A stretch of DNA of 64,000 nucleotides from Jejuia sp. UBA6058. GTDB taxonomy: Bacteria > Bacteroidota > Bacteroidia > Flavobacteriales > Flavobacteriaceae. A model generated the notes under the pieces. The model worked only from the letters and a program-made list of their open reading frames with translations, ran no database searches and was not told the origin of the DNA. Position numbers and translations under genes: made by a program. Shown here piece by piece: positions 8,741-16,670 of this stretch. The stretch is taken from positions 141,455 through 205,454 of the forward strand of contig DIYI01000009.1 of the NCBI GenBank assembly GCA_002428965.1. Direction: 5' to 3'. Each line of letters begins with the position of its first letter. Positions within the stretch are counted from its first letter, which is position 1.

Positions 8741-9744
8741 AAAGAGGCTACAAAGTCTAACACCTCCTTGTTAAACACTTCACTTTCAGAAATTGAAACT
8801 TCAATTGGCAAGTAGAACAATTTATCTTCCAAAGCTTCGTACTGTTTTAAGCGCATAAAATCTTTCTCCGTAGTTAGTATTAAAGATTTAGAATTTAAAT
8901 CCTTAACATCTTGAGAAGAAAATTCATAATGATCAGGGAAAAGCATATGCTCAAATTGTTTACCCTCCGTTCTTAAATAGTTTACCAAGGTATCTGGATT
9001 AGCTATACCTGTAATCAAAGTGAAATTGTTTAAATCAGATAAATTACATTCCCTACCAGAAGAAATAATTGTTTTTGAATATGAAATGGAACTAAAAAAA
9101 ACCTTTTGTCCAAGCTGAGGCTTTATCCGACTTATAAACTTAGCTTTTTCGCTTTCACTAATATCAGTAGGACATTTAGTTACCACTATAACATTAGCAC
9201 GTTTATAACCCATTCGCGGTTCACGTAAATCGCCAGTTGGCAATATTATATCTTTAAAAAATGGATTAGCGTAGGTGGTTAATAAAATTTTGAAACCTGC
9301 TTTTATTTTTCGGTGTTGAAACGCATCATCCAAAAGGATAATCTCAGGAGGAGTTTTCAAATTAGTCAACTTTGAAACACCATTAACCCGATTACTATCC
9401 ACTGCAACTTGAAGAGTATCACCAAACTTGGTATAAAACTGAAAAGGTTCATCTCCCAAATCTTCAACTTTAGTGGTTTTAGAAGCCATTTGAAAACCTT
9501 TTGTTTTTCGCTTATAGCCTCTACTTAGAGTAGCTACTTTGTAGTTATCCTGTAATAGATTCACCAAATATTCAATCATTGGTGTTTTGCCTGTACCACC
9601 TACACTTAAATTCCCTACACAAATTATTGGTAAATTAAAAGAAGTAGATGTTTTGATTCCCGAATCATACAGCAAGTTTCTAAACCAAGTAATTATCCAA
9701 TATATAGGTATAACAGGAAATAATATTTTTCTTAGCAGATTCAC
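8737..9744 (-). CDS. lpxK: Tetraacyldisaccharide 4'-kinase
   Basis: A 335-residue inner-membrane-associated kinase that phosphorylates the 4' position of the lipid A disaccharide precursor. An N-terminal amphipathic/membrane helix (about 1-25, FPVIPIYWIITWFRN) precedes a Walker A loop SVGGTGKTP (about 47-55). The family signatures LSRGYKRKT, GDEPF and the LLDDAFQHR box follow. Length is normal. The gene is convergent with the kinase gene (4-base overlap) and divergent from the Nif3-like gene. No other lpx gene is in the window. Confidence 0.95.
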   Translation of the reverse strand: MNLLRKILFPVIPIYWIITWFRNLLYDSGIKTSTSFNLPIICVGNLSVGGTGKTPMIEYLVNLLQDNYKVATLSRGYKRKTKGFQMASKTTKVEDLGDEPFQFYTKFGDTLQVAVDSNRVNGVSKLTNLKTPPEIILLDDAFQHRKIKAGFKILLTTYANPFFKDIILPTGDLREPRMGYKRANVIVVTKCPTDISESEKAKFISRIKPQLGQKVFFSSISYSKTIISSGRECNLSDLNNFTLITGIANPDTLVNYLRTEGKQFEHMLFPDHYEFSSQDVKDLNSKSLILTTEKDFMRLKQYEALEDKLFYLPIEVSISESEVFNKEVLDFVASF

Positions 9745-9763
9745 GTAACGAATGTAATTATTT

Positions 9764-9771
9764 TATATTTG
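9764..9771 (+). promoter_or_regulatory. -7 promoter box TATATTTG before the Nif3-like gene
   Basis: TAnnTTTG match 19 bases before the ATG at 9791. It lies only 10 bases from a possible upstream TTG (9782), which argues for the ATG as the true start. Confidence 0.5.
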
Positions 9772-9790
9772 AATTTAAACCTTGCCAACT

Positions 9791-10885
9791 ATGATTATTC
9801 AAGACGTTATAAATCATCTGGAAACACTTGCACCGTTATCATATGCCGAAGATTTTGATAATGTTGGACTTCTAGTCGGCGATAAAACCAAAGAGGTAAG
9901 TGGCGTTTTAGTAACACTCGACACCTTGGAAAGTGTTGTAGATGAAGCTATTGCCAAAAAATGCAATCTTATAGTAAGTTTTCACCCAATTATTTTTAAA
10001 GGCTTAAAAAAGTTAACAGGAAAAACGTATGTAGAGCGCGTAGTTATAAAAGCAATACAACATGAGATAGCCATTTATAGCATGCATACCGCCTTAGACA
10101 ATGCTTTTAATGGTGTAAACGGTATGATTTGCGAAACATTAGGTCTTCAAAATAGAAACATACTTATTCCCCAAGCCAATACAATAAAAAAGCTAACAAC
10201 TTACGTTCCCAATGCCGAGGTCGAAACATTAAGAACTGCTCTGTTTAATGCTGGCGCTGGAAGTATAGGCAACTATAGTAATTGCAGTTTTAATTCAGAA
10301 GGTTATGGCACCTTTAGAGGTAATGAAGCTGCCTCACCAACTATTGGAACTAAAGGTGAAACGCATACCGAGGAGGAAACAAAAATCTCTGTTATTTTTC
10401 AAAAGCATTTAGAGTCTAAAATATTGCATACGCTTTTCAACACGCATTCTTATGAAGAAGTGGCTTATGAAATCGTAACTATTGAAAATAAGAACCAACA
10501 TATCGGCATAGGAATGGTTGGTGAACTACAAAACGTGTTTTCGGAACAAGATTTTATGGCATACGTCAAAGCTAAATTTAATTCTGGGTGCATTCGGTAT
10601 TCCAAATTATTAGAAAAGTCTGTAAAAAAAGTTGCCGTTCTAGGTGGTTCTGGTAGTTTTGCAATTGGTGCTGCCATAGCTTCTGGTGCTGATGTATTTA
10701 TAACTGCGGACTTAAAGTATCACGACTTTTTTGCGGCTGAAAATAAGATACTTCTTTTAGACGTTGGGCACTACGAAAGTGAGCAATTCACAAAAAACCT
10801 TTTAGTAGAGCATCTTATGAAAAAATTTACTAATTTTGCAATCATTTTATCGAAGACAAACACCAATCCTGTTAAGTATTTTTAA
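9791..10885 (+). CDS. Nif3-like dinuclear metal centre protein (YbgI/DUF34 family)
   Basis: A 364-residue long-form Nif3 protein. The N-terminal half starts MIIQDVINHLETLAP and continues AEDFDNVGLLVGD, then FHPIIFKGLKKL and MHTALDNAF, which supply the histidines and acidic residues of the two-metal site. The C-terminal half closes with ITADLKYHDF and DVGHYESE. The roughly 100-residue insert between them is the PII/CutA-like domain found in the longer family members. Function remains unsettled; some homologues are annotated as GTP cyclohydrolase I type 2. I chose the ATG at 9791 over an in-frame TTG nine bases earlier because family members begin at this Met. It is followed after 3 bases by the coiled-coil protein gene, a common Bacteroidota pairing. 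Confidence 0.9.
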   Translation: MIIQDVINHLETLAPLSYAEDFDNVGLLVGDKTKEVSGVLVTLDTLESVVDEAIAKKCNLIVSFHPIIFKGLKKLTGKTYVERVVIKAIQHEIAIYSMHTALDNAFNGVNGMICETLGLQNRNILIPQANTIKKLTTYVPNAEVETLRTALFNAGAGSIGNYSNCSFNSEGYGTFRGNEAASPTIGTKGETHTEEETKISVIFQKHLESKILHTLFNTHSYEEVAYEIVTIENKNQHIGIGMVGELQNVFSEQDFMAYVKAKFNSGCIRYSKLLEKSVKKVAVLGGSGSFAIGAAIASGADVFITADLKYHDFFAAENKILLLDVGHYESEQFTKNLLVEHLMKKFTNFAIILSKTNTNPVKYF

Positions 10886-10888
10886 AGT

Positions 10889-11668
10889 ATGGCTAAAAAG
10901 AAAGAAGTTAGTGTAGAAGAGCGTTTAAGAGCCCTTTACGATTTACAACTTATAGATTCTCGTATTGATGAAATTAGAAACGTTCGCGGAGAATTGCCTT
11001 TAGAAGTAAGAGATTTAGAAGATGAAGTTGCTGGATTAAACATTAGATTGGATAAACTTGTGAATGACCTTGCTGTAATTGACAATGATATTTCATCTAG
11101 AAAAAACCTAATTGAAGAATCTAAAGCACTTATAAAGAAGTACGGAGAACAACAAAAAAATGTTAGAAATAACAGAGAGTTCAACTCGCTTTCTAAGGAA
11201 GTAGAATTTCAAGAATTAGAAATTCAGTTAGCCGAAAAACACATAAAAGAATTTAAGGCGCAAATAGAGCAAAAGAAAGAAGTCATTTCTGCAACAAAAG
11301 ATCAATTAAAAGAGCGTGAAACACACTTAAAACACAAAAAAGGTGAGTTAGACGCTATTTTAGCTGAAACTGAAAAAGAAGAGCAAACTTTACTTGACAA
11401 ATCTGAAGAGTACAAAACTCAAATTGAAGATAGATTGGTTGCCGCGTACGAACGTATTCGTAAAAACGTTAAAAACGGTTTAGCTGTAGTACCTATAGAA
11501 AGAGGTGCTTCAGGAGGTTCTTTCTTTACCATTCCTCCTCAAATTCAAGTAGAAATTGCTTCTCGTAAAAAAGTGATTACTGATGAACACAGTGGTAGAA
11601 TCTTAGTTGATGCCGTTTTAGCAGAAGAGCAAAAAGAAAAAATGGAAAAGTTATTTGCTAAACTGTAA
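10889..11668 (+). CDS. Coiled-coil protein of the C4 zinc-ribbon family with the zinc site lost
   Basis: A 259-residue protein, almost entirely a long heptad-rich coiled coil (about 8-195), followed by a short C-terminal domain. The latter has the family's conserved frame IPPQxQxEI and SGRILVD, but the four zinc cysteines are replaced: S208 and S211 stand where CGGC is expected, and D232 and S235 where CExCGRIL is expected. The whole protein contains no cysteine. Family members with the cysteines are called zinc ribbon domain-containing proteins; a nucleic-acid role has been suggested for some. It forms an operon with the Nif3-like gene and ends at a strong terminator. Confidence 0.85.
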   Translation: MAKKKEVSVEERLRALYDLQLIDSRIDEIRNVRGELPLEVRDLEDEVAGLNIRLDKLVNDLAVIDNDISSRKNLIEESKALIKKYGEQQKNVRNNREFNSLSKEVEFQELEIQLAEKHIKEFKAQIEQKKEVISATKDQLKERETHLKHKKGELDAILAETEKEEQTLLDKSEEYKTQIEDRLVAAYERIRKNVKNGLAVVPIERGASGGSFFTIPPQIQVEIASRKKVITDEHSGRILVDAVLAEEQKEKMEKLFAKL

Positions 11669-11692
11669 GTAACTAAACATAAAGTAAATTAG

Positions 11693-11719
11693 AGCCTTCA
11701 ATTTTTTGAAGGCTTTTTT
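11693..11719 (+). terminator. Rho-independent terminator
   Basis: AGCCTTCAA (11693-11701) pairs with TTGAAGGCT (11706-11714) around a TTTT loop and is followed by a T-run. It closes the Nif3 / coiled-coil operon. Confidence 0.88.
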
Positions 11720-11790
11720 ATTTAAGAAACTTTCACATTTTCTAATATAAGGTTTCGTATTTTTAGACGTCCATTAGAAAAAGAAAACAT

Positions 11791-12447
11791 ATGAGAAATT
11801 TAATTACCCTGTTAGTTATAACAGTAGCTTTCAGTTGCCAAAACACCGCGCAAACGAATAAAAAACAACTAGACGTCATAAATGCAAAACCTGTTGAAGT
11901 TCCCATAAAAAAAGGAAAAGCCAAAGCATATTTTGCAAGTGGATGCTTTTGGTGTGTTGAAGCTGTTTATGAGAGTATTAAAGGTGTAGATGAAGTAATT
12001 AATGGGTATTCTGGTGGCTATACAGATAATCCAACATATCAAGCTAGTAATACGGGAAGAACAGGACACGCTGAGGCTGTAGAGGTTATTTACGACCCAA
12101 AAGTGGTAAGTTTTGAAACTTTAGTTGATGCGTATTTTGCATCGCAAAATCCAACCCAAGTTAACGGACAAGGCCCTGATAAAGGATCGCAGTATCGTTC
12201 CATCATTTTTTATCAAAATGATGTCCAAAAGAAAATTATTTTAGAAAAAAAAGAAACACTAGCAAAAAAACTAGATGCGAAAATTGCCGCTGAAGTGTAC
12301 CCATTTCAAAAGTTTTGGTTTGCGGAGGATTATCATCAAAATTATGAACGTTTACATCCAAATAACGGCTACATCCGTAATGTTTCCATTCCAAGACTAA
12401 AGCGTTTTCAGGCTAAGTTTCCAAAAGAATTATTAAAGGAACATTAA
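11791..12447 (+). CDS. msrA: Peptide-methionine (S)-S-oxide reductase, lipoprotein form
   Basis: A 218-residue MsrA that reduces the S-epimer of methionine sulfoxide in proteins. The signature GCFWC is at residues 51-55 with catalytic Cys52. GYSGG, GHAEAV and the DQGPDKGSQY-like loop (GPDKGSQYRS) follow. An N-terminal signal peptide ends in a lipobox (TVAFSC, lipidated Cys16), so the enzyme is expected outside the cytoplasm, attached to a membrane. No MsrB domain is fused or adjacent. Monocistronic, with terminators on both sides. Confidence 0.95.
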   Translation: MRNLITLLVITVAFSCQNTAQTNKKQLDVINAKPVEVPIKKGKAKAYFASGCFWCVEAVYESIKGVDEVINGYSGGYTDNPTYQASNTGRTGHAEAVEVIYDPKVVSFETLVDAYFASQNPTQVNGQGPDKGSQYRSIIFYQNDVQKKIILEKKETLAKKLDAKIAAEVYPFQKFWFAEDYHQNYERLHPNNGYIRNVSIPRLKRFQAKFPKELLKEH

Positions 12448-12484
12448 AAACCATAGAATAGTTTTGAAATTAAAGTATACAAAG

Positions 12485-12509
12485 TGGCTTGGGTAATCCA
12501 AGCCATTTT
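12485..12509 (+). terminator. Rho-independent terminator after msrA
   Basis: TGGCTTGG (12485-12492) pairs with CCAAGCCA (12498-12505) around GTAAT, followed by TTTT. Confidence 0.8.
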
Positions 12510-12516
12510 GTATTTT

Positions 12517-12524
12517 TATTTTTG
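12517..12524 (+). promoter_or_regulatory. Possible -7 box TATTTTTG
   Basis: TAnnTTTG match inside the T-rich tail of the msrA terminator, about 53 bases before the TTG start of the next gene. The T-rich background makes a chance match possible. Confidence 0.35.
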
Positions 12525-12577
12525 TATAAATTTTCAAACAATTCATATATTATAAGTTTCTAACTAAAAAACTCATT

Positions 12578-13312
12578 TTGAATTTTCAAATAAGTCTTAT
12601 CAAACTACAAACACTATTTCTTCTTTTGTTATCCAGCGTTACTTTTTCACAAAAAAAAGAATATAACTTTGATTACTTATTAAAGTATGAAATAACCTAT
12701 TTTAAAGATTCTATTAAAATAAAAGACCGTAACTTTTGGAAAAATGATACTGTGTTTAAAAAATATTATTTCACAAATTCCAAACAGAATAATTATTTGG
12801 CATCAATTACTGAATTAGATAATCTTTATTACAAATTAATTTTTGTTGATATAGATGGTGTGTATTCCAGTGTAAATATTTCAAAGTCCAATTTAAACAA
12901 TGCTGAAACGTTAAACATAGAATGTTTTTATGTAAATAGATATCACCATCATTTTGAAATCCTAACAAAAGATTATGAGTTTTTTGAACTTAATGACACA
13001 ATAATCGATGGTAAATCATTGTCCAGATATAAAATGGAATCTAACAATCCTAGGAAAACAAAACGAAAAAAGTTAGGAACTCAATACTATATTTTTGCTG
13101 ATAGCACATCGTTTCATTCCCCTTTACTAACACACCCTACTGCCTATGAAGAATGGAAAAAAGAAAAAAGCCTACCTAATGGCCTATTTTTAGAAAAATA
13201 TTTTGTGGACTATTATGGACAGCTCCATTCTAAACAACGACTATTGGGGTATTGGAAAATTGACAAAAAAGTGGTTATTGATAAAGACTGCGATTATACT
13301 GAGAAAAAATAG
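12578..13312 (+). CDS. Secreted protein of unknown function
   Basis: A 244-residue protein with a clear signal peptide (hydrophobic LQTLFLLLLSSVTFS, cleavage likely around residue 25 before QKKEY). The mature part is rich in Lys, Tyr, Phe and Asn with alternating hydrophobics, suggesting a beta-rich fold, and has no cysteine pair or motif I recognise. A TTG at 12578 is the start because no ATG lies before the signal sequence. It is isolated between msrA and a convergent methyltransferase gene. Confidence 0.7.
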   Translation: MNFQISLIKLQTLFLLLLSSVTFSQKKEYNFDYLLKYEITYFKDSIKIKDRNFWKNDTVFKKYYFTNSKQNNYLASITELDNLYYKLIFVDIDGVYSSVNISKSNLNNAETLNIECFYVNRYHHHFEILTKDYEFFELNDTIIDGKSLSRYKMESNNPRKTKRKKLGTQYYIFADSTSFHSPLLTHPTAYEEWKKEKSLPNGLFLEKYFVDYYGQLHSKQRLLGYWKIDKKVVIDKDCDYTEKK

Positions 13313-13347
13313 CTTCATTCTAAAATTCAAACGCAATTCTTGTGAAA

Positions 13348-14148
13348 CTAAATTTTCACTGTCTTCAAAGTAAAAATCAAAGGATATAGTTTATCCTTAG
13401 TCACATACATTCCAGACTCTGTTTTTATCAAATTTGACAATACATTATAGGGGCTTTCATCATATTCTTTTAAATATTCAATATGTAAACCAGCTTCTGT
13501 TAAGGCGGAAACCACTTCACCTAAACCATGATTCCAGCCATATTCTCTACTTACCATTTTTGAGTCTTCATCTGCATAAGTACCTTCATATTCCTCATAA
13601 ATCACCTCATCCTGCATATAGCCATATTTCATTACTGGGGTATCCTCTAAATAATCAAACATCCAAACAATTGGGTGAAATTCTGCCATAAAAAATTTAC
13701 CTCCAGATTTCAAACGTTCAGCAATCATTTTGCCCCAAGGCTTTAAATCTGGCAACCAACCGATGACACCGTAACTTGTAAAAACAATATCAAATTGTTG
13801 TTTCACATACTCTGAAGTGTCCAAAACATTACAGCACACAAATTCGGCATCCAACTCTAGCTCTTCATTTAATTGTTTGGCAACTTTAACACCTTCATCA
13901 CTTAAATCCACGCCTGTACATTTTGCTCCTAGCCTGCTCCAACTCAAGGTGTCTTGTCCAAAATGACATTGTAAATGTAACAACGACTTCCCTGAAACAT
14001 CACCCAAGGCCTTTAATTCATATGGCATTAAAGAAGATTTCCCTTTTTTAAAGGCTTGCATATCATACATATCACTTTGGGAATGCACTTTTACCTTTTC
14101 ATTCCAAGTGGCCTTATTGGTCTCAAAAAAATCTTTGTTTTCGCTCAT
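13348..14148 (-). CDS. Class I SAM-dependent methyltransferase
   Basis: A 266-residue Rossmann-fold methyltransferase. SAM motif I is SLLHLQCHFGQDTL (about 55-68) followed by the acidic GVDLSDEG. Motif post-II is around FDIVFTSYG, and a C-terminal substrate region rich in Tyr and Glu (about 170-215) follows. The target is unknown. It is the last gene of a minus-strand run SDR - AraC regulator - methyltransferase; its ATG lies 2 bases after the regulator's stop, so co-transcription is likely. Confidence 0.85.
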   Translation of the reverse strand: MSENKDFFETNKATWNEKVKVHSQSDMYDMQAFKKGKSSLMPYELKALGDVSGKSLLHLQCHFGQDTLSWSRLGAKCTGVDLSDEGVKVAKQLNEELELDAEFVCCNVLDTSEYVKQQFDIVFTSYGVIGWLPDLKPWGKMIAERLKSGGKFFMAEFHPIVWMFDYLEDTPVMKYGYMQDEVIYEEYEGTYADEDSKMVSREYGWNHGLGEVVSALTEAGLHIEYLKEYDESPYNVLSNLIKTESGMYVTKDKLYPLIFTLKTVKI

Positions 14149-14150
14149 TA

Positions 14151-15071
14151 CTAGTTAAACGTTTTTCTAAACTCCAATGGAGACATTTCAGTTTTATTTT
14201 TGAATAGCTTTGTGAAAGACGCTGGTCGTTCAAACCCAAAACTATAAGCTATTTCGCTAACAGACAAATGTGTAGTGGATAATTGTTCTTTAGCCTTTTG
14301 TATTAGTTTTTCATGAATGTGTTGTTGCGTGCTTTGGCCTGTTACTTGTTTTAGAACACTCGTGAGATAATTTGGCGACAAATTTAAATAATCTGCCACC
14401 CAATGTACTGTTGGCAGGCCGTGATCTAAAATAAAATCTTGTTCAAAAGCTCTGTTTAAAGCATCTTCTAGCCTTTCAAGAATTTGATGGTTATTTACGT
14501 TTCGTGTGATGAATTGCCGTTCATAAAAGCGCTCCACATAACTAAACAACAACTCCAATTGCGACACCACAATTTTCTGACTGAATTTGTCAATGTTAGA
14601 TTGGTATTCACGCTCAATATTTTTGAGGATACCAATCATCATTTGTTCTTCTTTTTCAGAAAGAAATAATGCTTCATTTATGGCATAACCAAAAAACTCA
14701 AAGTGCTTTATATGTTTTGCCAGAGAAGTATTCCATAAAAAATCAGGATGAATCAACAACAACCAACCCGTAGGTTTCTTCTTCAAATTAGGATTATTTG
14801 CTAAACTCATCACCTGATTTGGCGCAATAAACGTCATGAGTCCTTCATCAAAATCATACTCTTGCTGACCATAAAAAAACTTATAAGCCACATTTCGCTT
14901 TAAGCCCACCACATAATAATCCTGTATCCATCTTATCCCATCGATATCATCTGGATATTGGATTTGAGTATAATCCACCAAACTGATTAGAGGATGTTCT
15001 GGCGAAGGCAAATTTGCAAACCTATGGTAATCACTAATCTTTTTAAAATGTAAGGTTTCTTTCATCTTCAT
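14151..15071 (-). CDS. AraC-family transcriptional regulator
   Basis: A 306-residue regulator. The N-terminal cupin-like ligand domain (about 20-130) precedes a C-terminal double helix-turn-helix (about 205-305) with the family pattern HWVADYLNLSPNYLTSVLK, then VSEIAYSFGFERPASFTKLFK and a final SPLEFRK. The ligand is unknown. It sits between an SDR gene (upstream) and a methyltransferase (downstream) on the same strand. Two identical 12-bp direct repeats spaced 21 bp lie in front of the SDR gene and are the natural candidate for its binding site. Confidence 0.92.
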   Translation of the reverse strand: MKMKETLHFKKISDYHRFANLPSPEHPLISLVDYTQIQYPDDIDGIRWIQDYYVVGLKRNVAYKFFYGQQEYDFDEGLMTFIAPNQVMSLANNPNLKKKPTGWLLLIHPDFLWNTSLAKHIKHFEFFGYAINEALFLSEKEEQMMIGILKNIEREYQSNIDKFSQKIVVSQLELLFSYVERFYERQFITRNVNNHQILERLEDALNRAFEQDFILDHGLPTVHWVADYLNLSPNYLTSVLKQVTGQSTQQHIHEKLIQKAKEQLSTTHLSVSEIAYSFGFERPASFTKLFKNKTEMSPLEFRKTFN

Positions 15072-15105
15072 AAATTTAGGAAAAAGAACTTAGAGACAAT
15101 TATTT

Positions 15106-15861
15106 TTAAACTAACATCCCTCCTGACACTTCAATACGTTGCCCATTGACCCAACCCGCTCTATCTGAGCATAAAAAGGCAACCACACCACCAATATCTT
15201 CAGCTTCTCCCACACGTCCTAAGGCCGTAATACTTGCAATGATTTTACTTTTTTCTTCATTTCTATTGGCTCCAACGGCAAAATCTGTGGCAATAGCCCC
15301 AGGAGCCAATGTGTTCGCTGTTATTTTACGGCTTCCTAATTCTTTGGCCAAATAACGCGTGAATACTTCTATTGCGCCTTTCATAATCGCATAAGCGGAC
15401 ATTCCTGGAAGACTAAAACGTGCTAAACCACTGGACACATTGATGATTTTTCCACCATCATTGATAAAAGGTAATGCTGTTTGGGTTAAAAAATAAGCGC
15501 TCTTTAAATGAATGTTCATCATCTCATCAAATTGTACCTCTGTTGTGTCAGCTATCATATTAAACGTTCCCGTACCTGCATTATTGACTAAAAAATCAAA
15601 GTTAGGGCTTCCATTCTCTTGCTTTAGATATCCTTTAGCCTTATCCATGAATGCATAAGCGCTTTCAGGTTTATTAGCATCAAACGGAAAAGCCACCGCT
15701 TTTTGGCCTATCGCTTCAATTTCTTGAACAACCTCATTCGCTTTATCAATATTACTGTGATAAGACAAAATAATATTTACGCCTTCTTTAGCAAGATTCA
15801 TGGCCATATCTCGTCCTAAACCTCTACTTCCTCCTGTGATAATTGCTGTTTTTGTATTCAT
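15106..15861 (-). CDS. SDR-family NAD(P)-dependent oxidoreductase
   Basis: A 251-residue classical short-chain dehydrogenase. The cofactor loop is TGGSRGLGRDMA (about 9-20), NNAGTG is near 92, and the catalytic triad is Ser (NVSSGLARF) with YAIMK supplying Tyr and Lys. The C-terminal WVNGQRIEVSGGM is typical of the family. The substrate cannot be inferred; many such genes under AraC control act on small carbonyls or alcohols. First gene of the SDR - araC - methyltransferase unit. Confidence 0.92.
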   Translation of the reverse strand: MNTKTAIITGGSRGLGRDMAMNLAKEGVNIILSYHSNIDKANEVVQEIEAIGQKAVAFPFDANKPESAYAFMDKAKGYLKQENGSPNFDFLVNNAGTGTFNMIADTTEVQFDEMMNIHLKSAYFLTQTALPFINDGGKIINVSSGLARFSLPGMSAYAIMKGAIEVFTRYLAKELGSRKITANTLAPGAIATDFAVGANRNEEKSKIIASITALGRVGEAEDIGGVVAFLCSDRAGWVNGQRIEVSGGMLV

Positions 15862-15887
15862 AATTTTCTGATTTAAAAGTTATGATA

Positions 15888-15895
15888 CAAAGTTG
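15888..15895 (-). promoter_or_regulatory. Probable -7 box (CAACTTTG) of the SDR-araC-methyltransferase unit
   Basis: On the minus strand CAACTTTG differs from TAnnTTTG only at the first base. It lies 26 bases upstream of the SDR ATG and just downstream of the 21-bp-spaced direct repeats. Confidence 0.4.
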
Positions 15896-15915
15896 CCCCA
15901 TTAAAGGCACAGGTG

Positions 15916-15948
15916 CTTTTCCAAATCCATGAATCTCTTTTCCAAATC
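15916..15948 (-). promoter_or_regulatory. Candidate AraC-type operator: two 12-bp direct repeats, 21-bp period
   Basis: The minus-strand 12-mer GATTTGGAAAAG occurs twice (15937-15948 and 15916-15927), starting exactly 21 bp apart, i.e. two helical turns. This is the half-site spacing typical of AraC-family activators. The proximal copy is about 20 bp upstream of the probable -7 box, where an activator would touch RNA polymerase. The adjacent araC-type gene is the likely binder. Confidence 0.55.
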
Positions 15949-16077
15949 AAAGTAAGATTATAAATTTTGGCACAACATTTGAAATTAAAATTATGGATGA
16001 AAGGAAAACATCTAACCTACGACCAATATCGTATATTAAGTAAATAGTTTTTTCCGCATACGCGTCTATATATATCT

Positions 16078-16108
16078 AAAGCGCTTCAATAATTAAATGA
16101 AGCGCTTT
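16078..16108 (-). terminator. Terminator hairpin after the CDGSH gene
   Basis: AAAGCGCTTCA (16078-16088) pairs with TGAAGCGCTTT (16098-16108), 9-base loop. It lies 26 bases beyond the stop of the minus-strand CDGSH gene; no plus-strand gene ends here. Confidence 0.65.
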
Positions 16109-16134
16109 ATCTTTTTCTGGCAATTTTTTAGCGG

Positions 16135-16554
16135 TTAACCTTTAAATTCTGCTTTTATATGTGCGCCATCGCAATAAGGTTTGTTACTAGATTGTCCGCA
16201 TCTGCAAAAGGCCGTTGTTTTATTTTTTGTTTCTGAAGTACCATCCTTGGCAACCACATTTAGAGTGCCGTATACCAATAATGGTCCATTTTCAAGCACT
16301 TCCACTTTAGTTTCTAAGGTCTGCGAAGATTGATCTTTCTCATCATTCATATAGTAACTTAAAGCACCTGAAGGACATTGCTTTACTTGATTTATGATGG
16401 CTTCCGTATCAGACGCATCAATTTTTATCCAAGGTCGTTCTTTAGGTTTAAACACATCACCTAACCCTTTAACACAAATTGCAGAATGGATGCACTTTTC
16501 AGCCTCCCAAACTACCGTGGTTTCTCCGTTTGAATACTCTTTTATTTTCCCCAT
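16135..16554 (-). CDS. Two-domain iron-sulfur protein: mono-cluster ferredoxin-like plus CDGSH
   Basis: A 139-residue protein fusing two small iron-sulfur modules. Residues 1-70 resemble the divergent 4Fe-4S mono-cluster domain (Fer4_19), with Cys21, Cys27 and Cys60 in EKCIHSAIC and QCPSGAL. Residues 85-139 carry a CDGSH zinc-finger-like 2Fe-2S site: CRC at 117-119, then YCDGAH with Cys128 and His132, the 3Cys-1His ligation of mitoNEET-like proteins. Role: probably electron transfer or cluster sensing in the cytoplasm. It is divergent from kynU, with a shared intergenic region of about 115 bp. Confidence 0.88.
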   Translation of the reverse strand: MGKIKEYSNGETTVVWEAEKCIHSAICVKGLGDVFKPKERPWIKIDASDTEAIINQVKQCPSGALSYYMNDEKDQSSQTLETKVEVLENGPLLVYGTLNVVAKDGTSETKNKTTAFCRCGQSSNKPYCDGAHIKAEFKG

Positions 16555-16639
16555 AGCTTTTAGTTTCCTTTAAAGATACAAAAATTTCATAGAGACTTCA
16601 GACGAAGTTTTTAAGCTTTATTTCTAAAGTTATATTGTT

Positions 16640-16647
16640 TATTTTTG
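16640..16647 (+). promoter_or_regulatory. -7 promoter box TATTTTTG of the kynurenine cluster
   Basis: Exact TAnnTTTG match 23 bases before the TTG at 16671. An upstream in-frame TTG at 16635 lies before the predicted transcription start, so it is unlikely to be used. Confidence 0.55.
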
Positions 16648-16670
16648 TTAGAAACCGAAAACAAAATCCA

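Noticed and set aside
16635..16670. Longer kynU N-terminus starting at a TTG at 16635
   Set aside because: It overlaps the -7 box at 16640-16647, so it would precede the transcript; the family motif starts at 16671.
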